Shown: positions 1 through 8,885, numbered from the stretch's first letter. The stretch is DNA of 23,960 nucleotides from DATFKA01 sp042095835 (GCA_042095835.1 JBELML010000102.1:1-23960), one strand, 5' to 3'. The notes: generated by a model not told the origin, from the sequence alone. Program-made: numbers and translations.

Positions 1-148
1 TGTATCGAATGACAAAAATGAAGATGCTAGAGCGGTTTTGAATTAGAGTTTCAGTAGGAATTATAAAAAATTACAGTGTGATTTTATTTGTGCCTTTGCC
101 CAATTTTAAACTAAGATTATTAAACTTTGAATAAAAGAAAGCCTATTC

Positions 149-898
149 ATGCTAGAGACCATTACACAAGTAATTATTAAAAATGGATTGATTTTCGCCT
201 TTCTAGTAGTAGGCTTGATCATGTTATTTTCCTTTTGGTTTTCCAATACTTTTACCAGAAAGAAAATTCCGGCGGCAGCCATCGCTATTCTAATCGGCTT
301 ATGTTTGGCACTATTTGGAGGCGCCAAAGGGATTGCTGACCTTCCTCTATTTGCGGGGATGGCGCTTCTTGGCGGTTCAATGTTGAGGGATTTTACAGTT
401 GTCGCTACGGCAATGGGAGCCGATTTAGATAAAATCAAACATGCTGGACTAGCGGGAGCCATTGCCTTATTTTTTGGTATTGTAGTCGCTTTTTTCTTAG
501 GAGCTATAGTCGCCTTTGCCTTTGGTTATCAAGATGCAGTGAGTATGGCTACGATTGGTGCAGGAGCCTGTACCTATATCGTTGGTCCGGTGACAGGATC
601 TGCCTTAGGAGCTAGCTCTGAAGTCTTAGCGATAAGTATTGCGGCAGGAGTTGTCAAAACTCTTGTGACCACTGTAGCCACTCCACTGGTTGCTAAATAT
701 ATTCAGCTAGATAATCCCCACGCTGCCGCAGTTTTTGGTGGTCTGATAGGTACAACTAGTGGAGTGACGGCAGGATTAGCAGCTACTGATGCTAAGTTGG
801 TGCCTTATGGAGCACTTACGGCTACCTTTTATACAGGCTTGGGTTGTTTGCTTTGTCCCTCTGTACTCTACTTTTTATTAAAAGTTTTAGTACCTTAA
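149..898 (+). CDS. madM: Malonate transporter subunit MadM
   Basis: This is a 249-residue, highly hydrophobic inner-membrane protein with about six to eight predicted membrane segments and almost no soluble domain. Motifs such as LPLFAGMALLGGSMLRDF (about residues 65-82), TIGAGACTYIVGPVTGSALG and LVPYGALTATFYTGLGCLL near the C terminus match, from memory, the MadM subunit of the MadLM sodium-malonate symporter. The length is normal for that family (about 250 aa). MadM normally works with the small MadL, encoded directly upstream. The 148 bp available before this gene contain no MadL reading frame, so MadL is either further upstream or missing. No malonate decarboxylase gene is in view, so the substrate is inferred from family only. 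The ATG at 149 is the first residue of a natural amphipathic/hydrophobic N terminus, and there is no clear Shine-Dalgarno. An LrgB-like identity was considered and judged less likely. Confidence 0.82.
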   Translation: MLETITQVIIKNGLIFAFLVVGLIMLFSFWFSNTFTRKKIPAAAIAILIGLCLALFGGAKGIADLPLFAGMALLGGSMLRDFTVVATAMGADLDKIKHAGLAGAIALFFGIVVAFFLGAIVAFAFGYQDAVSMATIGAGACTYIVGPVTGSALGASSEVLAISIAAGVVKTLVTTVATPLVAKYIQLDNPHAAAVFGGLIGTTSGVTAGLAATDAKLVPYGALTATFYTGLGCLLCPSVLYFLLKVLVP

Positions 899-920
899 AT
901 CCATCATTTAACCCAAATAA

Positions 921-1105
921 ATTAATGCCAAGGTCCTACTTAGGAATGAGTCAATAATAAATTAAACATCTTTACTTGTTCTTTTGCCGCCCAGTTTCGT
1001 TAAAAAGCCTCGTCGATGCGCTGCATCGCCTGCGTTTTTTGCCTCACTGAACAGCAAAATACCTGCGTAAATCTTGTATCCTTTATTAATGCCCCATTCC
1101 TTAGG
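921..1105 (-). repeat. MITE/REP-like intergenic element, copy 1 (core 998-1042)
   Basis: This non-coding element fills most of the madM-araB gap. Its 45-bp core (998-1042), read on the minus strand, matches the cores at 12237-12281 and 19577-19621. All three share gcaaaaaacg, an atgcag-gcat palindrome and gaggctttttaacg. Within this copy, cgatgc-gct-gcatcg is a perfect 6-bp hairpin flanked by A and T runs, so it could act as a terminator in either direction. The arms differ from those of the other two copies. The left edge (921-944) and right edge (1085-1105) both carry attaatgcc followed by ttagg, as a loose direct repeat. That would make the element about 185 bp, close to copy 3. The outer limits are inferred; the core is directly visible. 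Confidence 0.65.
1049..1105 (+). repeat. 57-bp perfect repeat, left copy (araB leader)
   Basis: These 57 bases are exactly the reverse complement of 23904-23960. The segment starts at the edge of the copy-1 repeat core and ends 19 bp before the araB start codon. It contains attcctt-agg, close to a palindrome. The right copy runs off the window, so the true repeat may be longer and may include the adjacent core. Because it lies directly upstream of a gene in the same orientation at both sites, it could be either a mobile-element arm or a shared leader. Confidence 0.9.
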
Positions 1106-1124
1106 CAAGTAAAAAAACAACCCG

Positions 1125-2786
1125 ATGAGCTATGTTATTGGCTTAGATTATGGTACAGATTCCGTTCGCTGTTTGATTGTAGATACCGAAAACGGACGAG
1201 AGGTAAGCACCGCCGTAGTCTATTATCCACGCTGGAAAGCCGGATTATACTGTGATCCTGCTAAAAACCAATTCCGGCAACATCCATTAGATTATATCGA
1301 AGGTTTAGAGCAATCTATTCTGCAAGCAATAGCAGCTGCACCTCCAGGTACTGCCGAAAAGATAAAGGGGATTGCGATAGATACAACGGGCTCCACGCCG
1401 GTGGCGGTAGATGAGGCCGGTGTCCCTTTGGCCTTACTAGATGATTTTGCGGAGAACCCGCATGCCATGTTTATCCTTTGGAAAGATCATACCGCCATTC
1501 AGGAAGCCGCCGAGATTAACGATCTGTGTAAAAAATGGTCAATAGATTATTCCAAATACGAAGGAGGTATCTATTCTTCAGAATGGTTCTGGGCAAAAAT
1601 ATTACGCACCTTACGAGTAGATGAAAAGGTCAGAGCAGCGGCTTATTCTTGGGTAGAGCATTGCGATTGGATACCGTTTTTATTGACAGGAGGCCGTCAT
1701 ATCTCGACGATGAAGCGTAGCCGATGTGCTGCTGGACACAAAGCCCTGTGGCACGAAGACTTTGATGGCTTGCCCTCTAATGATTTTTTCACTGCACTCG
1801 ATCCATTATTAGATGGTGTCGTATCTCGGCTGTTTAAGAGAACTTATACCTCGGATATACCAGCAGGTAATCTCTCGGAAGAATGGGCAAAACGCCTAGG
1901 TCTATCTACCGATATCATCGTAGCAGTTGGAGCATTCGACGCCCACATGGGAGCCGTTGGTGGTCAAATCGAGCCCTATTTCTTGAGTAAGGTGATGGGT
2001 ACCTCCACCTGTGATATGCTCGTAGCGCCCATGGAGGAGGTTGGAGATAAATTGGTGAAAGGCATTTGTGGTCAAGTCGATGGATCGGTATTACCAGGGA
2101 TGTTAGGTTTAGAGGCGGGGCAGTCGGCATTTGGTGATGTATATGCTTGGTTTAAAAAGCTGTTGCTTTGGCCCGCTGAGGAGCTCATTGAAAAAAGTAG
2201 CTTGCTCGACGAGCCAACGAAAAAAGCCTTAATGGAGGAGCTGTCTGAGAAAATGATCCCAGCACTAACGGAGGCTGCTCAAGAAATGGATCCCCAAGAA
2301 ACGAGTATAGTGGCCTTAGATTGGTTAAATGGCCGCCGTACACCAGATGCCAATCAAGCTTTGAAAGGTGCCATTTTTGGATTGAATTTAGCTAGTGATG
2401 CACCCAAAATATTCAGGGCTTTGGTGGAAGCCACTTGCTTTGGAGCTAAGAAAATTGTTGATCGCTTTCAGGAAGAAGGCATCCCTATAAAAGGAATTAT
2501 TGGACTAGGAGGAGTGGCTCAGAAGTCACCTTTTATCATGCAGACAATGGCGAATGTACTGGATCGTCCCATAAAAATTGCAGCTTCAGAGCAGACCTGT
2601 GCGCTAGGAGCTGCGATGTTTGCTGCCACGGCTGTTGGTATTTATCCTAAGCTTGAGGTCGCGATGCAAAAAATGGGTGCAGGTTTTAACCAAAACTATG
2701 AACCTGAAAGGGATCAAGTAGGGATTTATGAAAAATTGTATCAGCAATATGCTAGTCTAGGGAAAATTATCGAAAGCCATGTCTAA
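1125..2786 (+). CDS. araB: L-ribulokinase AraB
   Basis: This cytoplasmic FGGY-family sugar kinase of 553 residues phosphorylates L-ribulose to L-ribulose-5-phosphate, the second step of L-arabinose catabolism. The N-terminal phosphate motif GLDYGTDSVR (6-15), the GAFDAHMGAVGG segment with the likely catalytic Asp272, the GTSTCDM loop near 292-298 and the C-terminal ATP-site motif GLGGVAQKSP (460-469) are all present. The length fits AraB (E. coli about 566). The ATG at 1125 gives MSYVIGLDYG, the expected family start, and no alternative is needed. It overlaps araD by 8 bp (2779-2786), which indicates translational coupling. araA follows, so the three enzymes of the pathway are together. No AraC, AraR or arabinose transporter gene lies within the window. 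Confidence 0.95.
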   Translation: MSYVIGLDYGTDSVRCLIVDTENGREVSTAVVYYPRWKAGLYCDPAKNQFRQHPLDYIEGLEQSILQAIAAAPPGTAEKIKGIAIDTTGSTPVAVDEAGVPLALLDDFAENPHAMFILWKDHTAIQEAAEINDLCKKWSIDYSKYEGGIYSSEWFWAKILRTLRVDEKVRAAAYSWVEHCDWIPFLLTGGRHISTMKRSRCAAGHKALWHEDFDGLPSNDFFTALDPLLDGVVSRLFKRTYTSDIPAGNLSEEWAKRLGLSTDIIVAVGAFDAHMGAVGGQIEPYFLSKVMGTSTCDMLVAPMEEVGDKLVKGICGQVDGSVLPGMLGLEAGQSAFGDVYAWFKKLLLWPAEELIEKSSLLDEPTKKALMEELSEKMIPALTEAAQEMDPQETSIVALDWLNGRRTPDANQALKGAIFGLNLASDAPKIFRALVEATCFGAKKIVDRFQEEGIPIKGIIGLGGVAQKSPFIMQTMANVLDRPIKIAASEQTCALGAAMFAATAVGIYPKLEVAMQKMGAGFNQNYEPERDQVGIYEKLYQQYASLGKIIESHV

Positions 2787-3480
2787 ATATCAAACCATCA
2801 AAGCAGAAGCCTATGCGGCCAATATGCAATTACCAGCCCTGGGTTTGGTGCTTTTTACTTTTGGCAATGCCAGCGCAGTAGATCGTAATGCAGGGGTCTT
2901 TGCCATCAAACCCAGCGGAGTACCTTACAAAGATTTGAGTCCAGAGGATATGGTGATCGTAGATTTTGACGGAAATACCGTAGAAGGCAAACTCCGGCCG
3001 TCATCAGATACCAGAACACATGCAGTGCTTTATAAACATTGGGAAGATATTGGTGGTATTGTCCACACACATTCTACTTATGGTACCGCTTGGTCGCAAG
3101 CTCAACGTGATATCCCTATCATGGGGACTACCCATGCCGACCACCTGACGGTAGACATCCCCTGCGCAGCACCTATGGAAGATCAGATGATCCAAGGAGA
3201 CTATGAGTATGAAACCGGCTTGCAAATCCTTCAAGAAATGGAACGAAGAGGATTATCCTATGCAGAAGTAGAGATGATCTTGCTAGGGAATCATGCTCCT
3301 TTTACTTGGGGTAAAACAGCGCAGAAGGCAGTCTATAATTCTGCTGTTTTGGAAGAATGCGCAAAAATGGCCTATTTAGCCCTAAATATAAACTCTCAAG
3401 CTCCGCGTCTAAAGGATACCCTTATTCAAAAACATTTTGAGCGTAAACATGGCCCCAACTCCTACTATGGTCAGGAGTAG
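2779..3480 (+). CDS. araD: L-ribulose-5-phosphate 4-epimerase
   Basis: This class II aldolase-fold enzyme of 233 residues interconverts L-ribulose-5-phosphate and D-xylulose-5-phosphate, feeding arabinose carbon into the pentose phosphate pathway. The metal site is complete: Asp77, His96 and His98 in the HTHS motif, and His172 in LLGNHAPF. These correspond to Asp76/His95/His97/His171 of E. coli AraD with a constant shift of one. The phosphate-binding GNAS motif (29-32) and KPSG (44-47) are present. The start codon lies inside the end of araB. SgbE and UlaF are paralogous families with the same reaction, but the araB/araA context settles the role. Confidence 0.95.
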   Translation: MSKYQTIKAEAYAANMQLPALGLVLFTFGNASAVDRNAGVFAIKPSGVPYKDLSPEDMVIVDFDGNTVEGKLRPSSDTRTHAVLYKHWEDIGGIVHTHSTYGTAWSQAQRDIPIMGTTHADHLTVDIPCAAPMEDQMIQGDYEYETGLQILQEMERRGLSYAEVEMILLGNHAPFTWGKTAQKAVYNSAVLEECAKMAYLALNINSQAPRLKDTLIQKHFERKHGPNSYYGQE

Positions 3481-3575
3481 CGTAGGATCCAAGAACTAAT
3501 ATTGATGTCGACTTCCATTTGACCTAGGCGCACTCTTAAAATCATCATTTTATCCATCAAACCAACAAAAAAGCA

Positions 3576-5069
3576 ATGATTAATCTACCCGCATTAGAAC
3601 TCTGGTTTGTCACCGGCAGTCAACACTTATACGGAGAGGAAACCTTACAAAAAGTAAAAGCTCACTCCCAAGAGATAGCCGATTATTTGAACGATCAAGC
3701 ACAGATTCCGGTCACCATCCAATTCAAAGCCCTCCTGACTAGTCCTGAGGAGGTATATCAACTCTGTAAGGAAGCCAACGCCTCGGATAAATGTATTGGT
3801 CTTATTGCCTGGATGCATACTTTCTCACCTGCTAAAATGTGGATCAATGGCTTGAAGATTTTACACAAACCAATGCTGCATTTGCATACCCAATTCAACG
3901 CTGATATCCCCTGGTCAAGCATCGATATGGATTTCATGAACCTTAATCAATCAGCACATGGTGGGAGAGAGTTTGGGTTTATCAATACCCGATTAAAAAT
4001 TTCTCGCAAAGTAATAGTTGGTCATTGGAATGATACTGAGGTGATTACTCAATTGGCAATCTGGTCAAGAGTTGCTGCCGCTTGGCACGACAGCCAAACG
4101 ATGAAAGTAGCGCGCCTGGGAGATAATATGCGGGAGGTAGCAGTCACAGAGGGCGATAAAGTAGCTGCCCAAATCCAGTTCGGGTATTCCGTGAATGGAC
4201 ATGGTTTAGGGGATTTGCTACCGCACCTTGAGGCAGTTACAGAACAGGAAATAAAAGAATTGGTCACGCTTTATCTAGATAGCTATCAAATGATGCCAGG
4301 GCTCCAGGCTGGTGGCCCCAAGCATAGCAGCCTAAAAGAAGCTGCGAGAATTGAAATTGCGCTTCGCAACTTTCTCACTACTGGAGGTTTCAAGGCTTTT
4401 ACTGATACTTTCGAGAACCTTACTGGTCTCGCTCAATTACCAGGACTTGCAGTCCAACGCTTGATGGCCGATGGATACGGCTTTGGTGCAGAAGGAGACT
4501 GGAAGACTGCGGCTCTCGTGCGGAGCATGAAAGTAATGGCTACTGGACTACCTGGAGGGAATTCTTTTATGGAAGATTATACCTATCATTTCGACCCCAA
4601 AAAGCAAGCGGTACTAGGAGCCCACATGCTAGAGATATGTCCTTCCATTGCGGCAGGGAAGCCGAGTTGCGAAGTCCATCCGCTCGGTATTGGTGGTAAA
4701 GCTGATCCAGTGCGTCTGGTTTTTACGGGGAGCACCGGGGCTGCACTTAATGCTTCTATTATCGATATGGGCAATCGGTTTCGCTTGCTCGTGAATACGG
4801 TGGAAGCCATTGAACCAGAAGAACAACTGCCTAATTTGCCGGTTGCGCGTGTGCTTTGGCAAGCTCAACCAGACCTCAGGACCGCCGCTACTGCTTGGAT
4901 ACTGGCTGGTGGCGCACATCATACCTGTTATAGCCAAAATCTCGATCCTCAATATCTAGAAGATTTCGCAGACTTGGCTGGTATCGAGTTGGTGATGATT
5001 GATGAGCAGACTGACTTGCGTAGGTTTAAACAGGATTTAAGAGTAGGGGAGATGATATTTGATAAATGA
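3576..5069 (+). CDS. araA: L-arabinose isomerase
   Basis: This is a 497-residue cytoplasmic isomerase that converts L-arabinose to L-ribulose and is manganese dependent in characterised members. The catalytic/metal residues fall at the same numbers as in E. coli AraA: Glu306 (GAEGDWK), Glu333 (SFMEDY) and His350 (LGAHML). The fourth ligand is in GGAHHT, His448 or His449. The length matches the family (E. coli 500). It follows araD after 95 bp that contain no gene and no clear terminator, so one arabinose transcript in the order B-D-A is likely. It faces the aldo/keto reductase gene convergently, with only 30 bp between the stop codons. Confidence 0.96.
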   Translation: MINLPALELWFVTGSQHLYGEETLQKVKAHSQEIADYLNDQAQIPVTIQFKALLTSPEEVYQLCKEANASDKCIGLIAWMHTFSPAKMWINGLKILHKPMLHLHTQFNADIPWSSIDMDFMNLNQSAHGGREFGFINTRLKISRKVIVGHWNDTEVITQLAIWSRVAAAWHDSQTMKVARLGDNMREVAVTEGDKVAAQIQFGYSVNGHGLGDLLPHLEAVTEQEIKELVTLYLDSYQMMPGLQAGGPKHSSLKEAARIEIALRNFLTTGGFKAFTDTFENLTGLAQLPGLAVQRLMADGYGFGAEGDWKTAALVRSMKVMATGLPGGNSFMEDYTYHFDPKKQAVLGAHMLEICPSIAAGKPSCEVHPLGIGGKADPVRLVFTGSTGAALNASIIDMGNRFRLLVNTVEAIEPEEQLPNLPVARVLWQAQPDLRTAATAWILAGGAHHTCYSQNLDPQYLEDFADLAGIELVMIDEQTDLRRFKQDLRVGEMIFDK

Positions 5070-5099
5070 TCCTTGCATATTACCTAATCACTCACCACC

Positions 5100-6011
5100 T
5101 TAAGGTACCTCTTCACCAATTGAAGCGGACCACAATTCAAACCATTCTTCTCTGCTAAGTGCGATAGCCTGTGCCTCGGCAGCCGCTTGTAGCCGCTCTA
5201 TCCTTGTCGTTCCTAGTACGGGGATCGGCCCACTAGGATGCTGCAATAACCAAGCGAGCAAAATTTGATCAATGGATTGGGCATGATGTCGTTCGGCAAG
5301 TGATTTTGCTACTTCGTTGATCCTCTGTACTCTTGGATTGTCTTGTGCCGTAAAAAAGGCACTACCTCCAAGAGGAGACCAAATCATAGGATGGATCTCC
5401 ATTTGCTGACACTGATCCAAGGTGCCATCTAAGAATGGATCTAAGTGCAGTAGATTAGCTTCAATTTGATTGGTGGTGACTACTATCTTTGATTGGACGA
5501 GATTGATTTGTGCTGGCGTGAAATTAGAGACGCCAAAGTGTTGCACTTTACCTTGTTCGATTAATTGCTGGAAGGTTTCAGCGATTTCCTCGGCATTCAT
5601 CAATGGCGAAGGGCGGTGTACCAATACCAATTCGAGGGTCTCGGTATGCAGGTTTTTCAAAGACTGCTCTACAGAAGCTATAATATGCGCTGCACTAGTA
5701 TCATAAGACTTGATCTTGTGGCTAGGGCGGTGCTCGGTCACCAACTTGATACCACACTTGGTCACCAACTGTATTTTATCTCTTAAACTAGGTTGTAGTT
5801 TCATTGCTTCACCAAAAGCAGCTTCCGTGGTGTAATGACCATAAATATCGGCATGATCAAAGGTGGTGATCCCTAAATCGATCGACTGTTCGATCAGAGA
5901 AAGCATCTGCTGAGCAGTATAATTTTTCCCCCAAATGCCCCAGGTCATCACCCCAGAAACGATTTTTGATAAATAAGGACCGCTCTTGCTAAGTTGGATT
6001 TTTTCTACCAT
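5100..6011 (-). CDS. Aldo/keto reductase, YdhF-like
   Basis: This NADPH-type aldo/keto reductase of 303 residues has a TIM-barrel fold. The catalytic tetrad is recognisable: Asp52 and Tyr57 in FDHADIYG, Lys85 in VTKCGI and His132 in LVHRPSPLM. The motif FGVSNFTPAQ and the closing segment around residues 255-275 (PVLGTTRIERLQAA) are typical of the E. coli YdhF subgroup. The physiological substrate is unknown for that subgroup, so no reaction is assigned beyond carbonyl reduction. It lies downstream of priA on the same strand with a 99-bp gap that carries two copies of a 12-base direct repeat. The link to the convergent arabinose genes is probably coincidental. Confidence 0.9.
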   Translation of the reverse strand: MVEKIQLSKSGPYLSKIVSGVMTWGIWGKNYTAQQMLSLIEQSIDLGITTFDHADIYGHYTTEAAFGEAMKLQPSLRDKIQLVTKCGIKLVTEHRPSHKIKSYDTSAAHIIASVEQSLKNLHTETLELVLVHRPSPLMNAEEIAETFQQLIEQGKVQHFGVSNFTPAQINLVQSKIVVTTNQIEANLLHLDPFLDGTLDQCQQMEIHPMIWSPLGGSAFFTAQDNPRVQRINEVAKSLAERHHAQSIDQILLAWLLQHPSGPIPVLGTTRIERLQAAAEAQAIALSREEWFELWSASIGEEVP

Positions 6012-6027
6012 CCGTTTTTATTGTTTC

Positions 6028-6095
6028 AATGTGTGAATGCCTTTTCATTAAGCAATTTTCATTTTTCATTGACTATTCGAGTAAATGTGTGAATG
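6028..6095. repeat. Pair of 12-bp direct repeats between priA and the reductase gene
   Basis: The sequence aatgtgtgaatg occurs at 6028-6039 and again at 6084-6095, 56 bp apart, in the short AT-rich gap upstream of the reductase start codon at 6011. A spacing near five helical turns would suit a dimeric regulator, but no regulator or promoter consensus can be named. It may also be chance in AT-rich DNA. Confidence 0.35.
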
Positions 6096-6110
6096 AAAAT
6101 GACAAACTTC

Positions 6111-8618
6111 TTAATAAGGATCCACATCAATATTTATACGCACACCCGAATAACCTTTCTCCTGTTGCACTTTAAACATACCTTCCATCAGTACTTCCTT
6201 GATTTTTTGAATGGCTTTAGTATCTTTTTCTAGCTTCACCAGGAAATCGAGAATATAGAATCCTCGAACCCGCGAAATATAGGGAATCGCAGGGCCTTTC
6301 ACACGGTCGCCCAGGTGTTTTTTTACAAAATGGCTATAAATCTTTGCTGCCTCATTGACCGTCTTGGGTTGCTTATGTTTGATACTTATCTTGATCAAGC
6401 GTAAGAAGGGTGGATATTTAAACTGCTGTCGCTCCTGAATTTCTCGATTGTAAAAAGGATCGAAGTCCCCATCGATAACTTCAGATAGTACTGGATGTGC
6501 TACATTATAGGCTTGGATTAATACCTTCCCCTGTTTACCCTTGCGACCTGCTCGACCTGCCACCTGGATCATTAATTGAAAACTGCGCTCCGCAGCTCTG
6601 AAATCTGGAAAATGCAATAGTTGATCTGCACTCAAGATGCCAACTAGCCCTACCCGATCAAAGTCTAAGCCCTTGGTCACCATTTGAGTACCTACCAAGA
6701 TGTCGATTTCTCCTTCCTGGAAAGCGTTGATGATTTTACTATGGCCTTCTTTGCCTTTTACTGTATCAAAGTCCATCCGTTGAATTGCCACATCAGGTAG
6801 GAAAATCTTTAACTCATCCTCAATTTTCTCGGTTCCAAAACCATGTAGGGAAAGGGCTTTGGTTTTACAAGCTGGGCAAGCTACTGGTAGGTTGGTGGTA
6901 TAGCCGCAATAATGGCACTTCAGATTATTATGAAACTTGTGGTAGGTCAGACTGACATCGCAATGGATACATTCTGAATGCCAGCCACAAGTTGTGCACC
7001 TATAAGTTGGGGCGTATCCCCGGCGGTTTTGAAATAAAATGATTTGCTCCTGCTGCTCTAAGGTTTGTTTGATACCATCCAATAAGCGGCTACTAAAAAT
7101 AGAGTGCATCTTTTTTTCCTGCTGCTCTTTACGGGCATCGATGACCTCAATGTGGGGAAGCTCGATACCGCCAAAGCGGTCAGGCATAGTCACTAAACCA
7201 TACTTTCCTTGTTTGGCATTGTAATAGGATTCTAAAGATGGTGTAGCGGTCCCTAATAGAACCTTAGCTCGATGGATACCCGCTGCTACAATAGCGACAT
7301 CTCTGGCCTGGTACCTGGGACTAGGGTCAAATTGCTTGAAAGAGGAATCGTGCTCCTCATCAATGATGATGGTTTTTAGTTTTATAAATGGCAGGTATAG
7401 TGCTGACCGAGCACCGAGCACAACCGGCTTTCCATCCATAACCTCCTGCCAGAGTTCGACTCTTTCGTTGTTGTTGAGTCTGGAATGGTAAACGGCAATA
7501 TCGTTGCCAAATATCTTTTGTAGCCTACTTGTAATCTGTGTAGTCAGCGCAATTTCTGGTAGTAAATACAAGACCTGCTCGCCACGTTTGAGCGCCTCTT
7601 CGATCAGTTCGATGTAGACATTCGTTTTACCACTTCCGGTGACGCCGTGCAGGAGTACCACGTTTTTTTCTTCCCATTGAGCAAGAATCTCCTGATAAGC
7701 TAATTTTTGCTGATCAGACAAGGGATGTTTTCCTTCTAGTTGGTTGTCATAGCTGCCGAGGCGGCTGATGGTTTGCTCGTAGATTTCAATTACGCCCTTT
7801 TTCTCCATGGCTTTGATGACCGAAGCATCCACCTTAGCTTTTTTACAAAGATCGGCCCGCCGCACATAGCTTTGGTTACGAGATAGTTGCATATAGGCCA
7901 TCAAGGTATCTACCTGCTTTACAGAACGGGCTAATTTTTCAAAAGCTTCTTCCATGAGTTCGCTCTGCGAAGCATAGGGCTCGGCCAATCGAATACAATG
8001 GACCTTTTTGGGTTTATATTTTGCTTTAAGGTCTTCTTTGAGAAAGATGATTTTTTTATCCAGCATAGACCGGATGAGCGGATAGACTGTTTTTTGTCCA
8101 AGGATGCCTTGGATATCTTGTATACTGAGGGTGTTTTGAATACTTAAAGCCTCCGCAATCAGGTATTCTTTATCATTGAGGCCGCCATAGTTTTCATCGA
8201 ATAAGGGACTGATGATTACACTAGTTTCACTACTCAACTTGAGATTACCGGGCATGGCCGCATTCATGATTTCACCGAGTGTCGCGCAATAGTACTTGGC
8301 CATCCATTGCCAGAGTCGATATTGTTGGGCATTGATGATGGGATTGGGATCGATGATAGAAAGGATAGGTTTGGGTTGATAACCATCGGGTGCTTCATGG
8401 AGGGTTTGTACAACGAGTCCGGCGTACAACTTTTTTTTCCCAAACTGTACCTCTACTCGTTTTCCGAAGCTGACTTGGGCGACGAGTTCTTCCGGAACCC
8501 AATAAGTATAAGTTCGGGGTATCGCAAGTGGTAGGACCACTTCTACGTATAGATTAGTATTGGGTATGCTATGAAAGGAACCTTCGCTCAAGCTTTTTTT
8601 GTTTTGTAAAAAAGACAT
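6111..8618 (-). CDS. priA: Primosomal protein N' (replication restart helicase PriA)
   Basis: PriA is the superfamily 2, 3'-to-5' helicase that recognises stalled or repaired forks and reloads the replisome. This copy has 835 residues, slightly longer than E. coli PriA (732) and near the size of Bacteroidota homologues. In order, it has an N-terminal DNA-binding region with YVEVVLPLAIPRTYTYW (24-40), a winged-helix region, Walker A GVTGSGKT (325-332), the Walker B box DEEH (420-423) and the GTATPS helicase motif (456-461). It also has a zinc-binding block with eight cysteines (541, 544, 550, 553, 568, 571, 581, 584), and the AGRAGRKGKQG motif VI near residue 690. The ATG at 8618 is the only in-frame ATG before residue 106, and the extra 20 residues at the N terminus look non-essential. 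Confidence 0.96.
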   Translation of the reverse strand: MSFLQNKKSLSEGSFHSIPNTNLYVEVVLPLAIPRTYTYWVPEELVAQVSFGKRVEVQFGKKKLYAGLVVQTLHEAPDGYQPKPILSIIDPNPIINAQQYRLWQWMAKYYCATLGEIMNAAMPGNLKLSSETSVIISPLFDENYGGLNDKEYLIAEALSIQNTLSIQDIQGILGQKTVYPLIRSMLDKKIIFLKEDLKAKYKPKKVHCIRLAEPYASQSELMEEAFEKLARSVKQVDTLMAYMQLSRNQSYVRRADLCKKAKVDASVIKAMEKKGVIEIYEQTISRLGSYDNQLEGKHPLSDQQKLAYQEILAQWEEKNVVLLHGVTGSGKTNVYIELIEEALKRGEQVLYLLPEIALTTQITSRLQKIFGNDIAVYHSRLNNNERVELWQEVMDGKPVVLGARSALYLPFIKLKTIIIDEEHDSSFKQFDPSPRYQARDVAIVAAGIHRAKVLLGTATPSLESYYNAKQGKYGLVTMPDRFGGIELPHIEVIDARKEQQEKKMHSIFSSRLLDGIKQTLEQQEQIILFQNRRGYAPTYRCTTCGWHSECIHCDVSLTYHKFHNNLKCHYCGYTTNLPVACPACKTKALSLHGFGTEKIEDELKIFLPDVAIQRMDFDTVKGKEGHSKIINAFQEGEIDILVGTQMVTKGLDFDRVGLVGILSADQLLHFPDFRAAERSFQLMIQVAGRAGRKGKQGKVLIQAYNVAHPVLSEVIDGDFDPFYNREIQERQQFKYPPFLRLIKISIKHKQPKTVNEAAKIYSHFVKKHLGDRVKGPAIPYISRVRGFYILDFLVKLEKDTKAIQKIKEVLMEGMFKVQQEKGYSGVRINIDVDPY

Positions 8619-8885
8619 TAATATTCAAGAAAGATCAGTGTTTTTATGCCAACCGATGCATTCTAATAGCTTCTAAAGTAGTATAAATTCCTGATTTTGG
8701 AACTTTTTGTTGCAAACAATTTGATTAAGTTATTGGTTGTATAATTAGGATAAAGCGTGAAAACTAAACTATTAAACTCCGCTTTTTCGACCAAAACCAA
8801 AACAAACTTCCGTTACCTTTCGTAGCGGTTTGATTTCCTTGATTGGGTATACACGTAGTATAATTATTCATCAACTAATTGAATT

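Noticed and set aside
2..46. Possible last 14 codons of a gene ending at TAG 44-46
   Set aside because: Too short to judge. It shows no recognisable motif, and any frame would look like this over such a length.
149..898. LrgB/holin-antiholin-type membrane protein as the identity of the first gene
   Set aside because: The loop motifs and full-length pattern fit MadM better, and no LrgA-type partner is adjacent.
921..1105. AraR or AraC operator region for the arabinose genes
   Set aside because: No regulator is in view and no known arabinose operator consensus fits. The sequence belongs to a repeat present elsewhere, so operator assignment would be unsupported.
1016..1255. Open frame on the plus strand across the repeat and the start of araB
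   Set aside because: It overlaps araB in another frame and begins inside the repeat element; the protein has no sensible composition.
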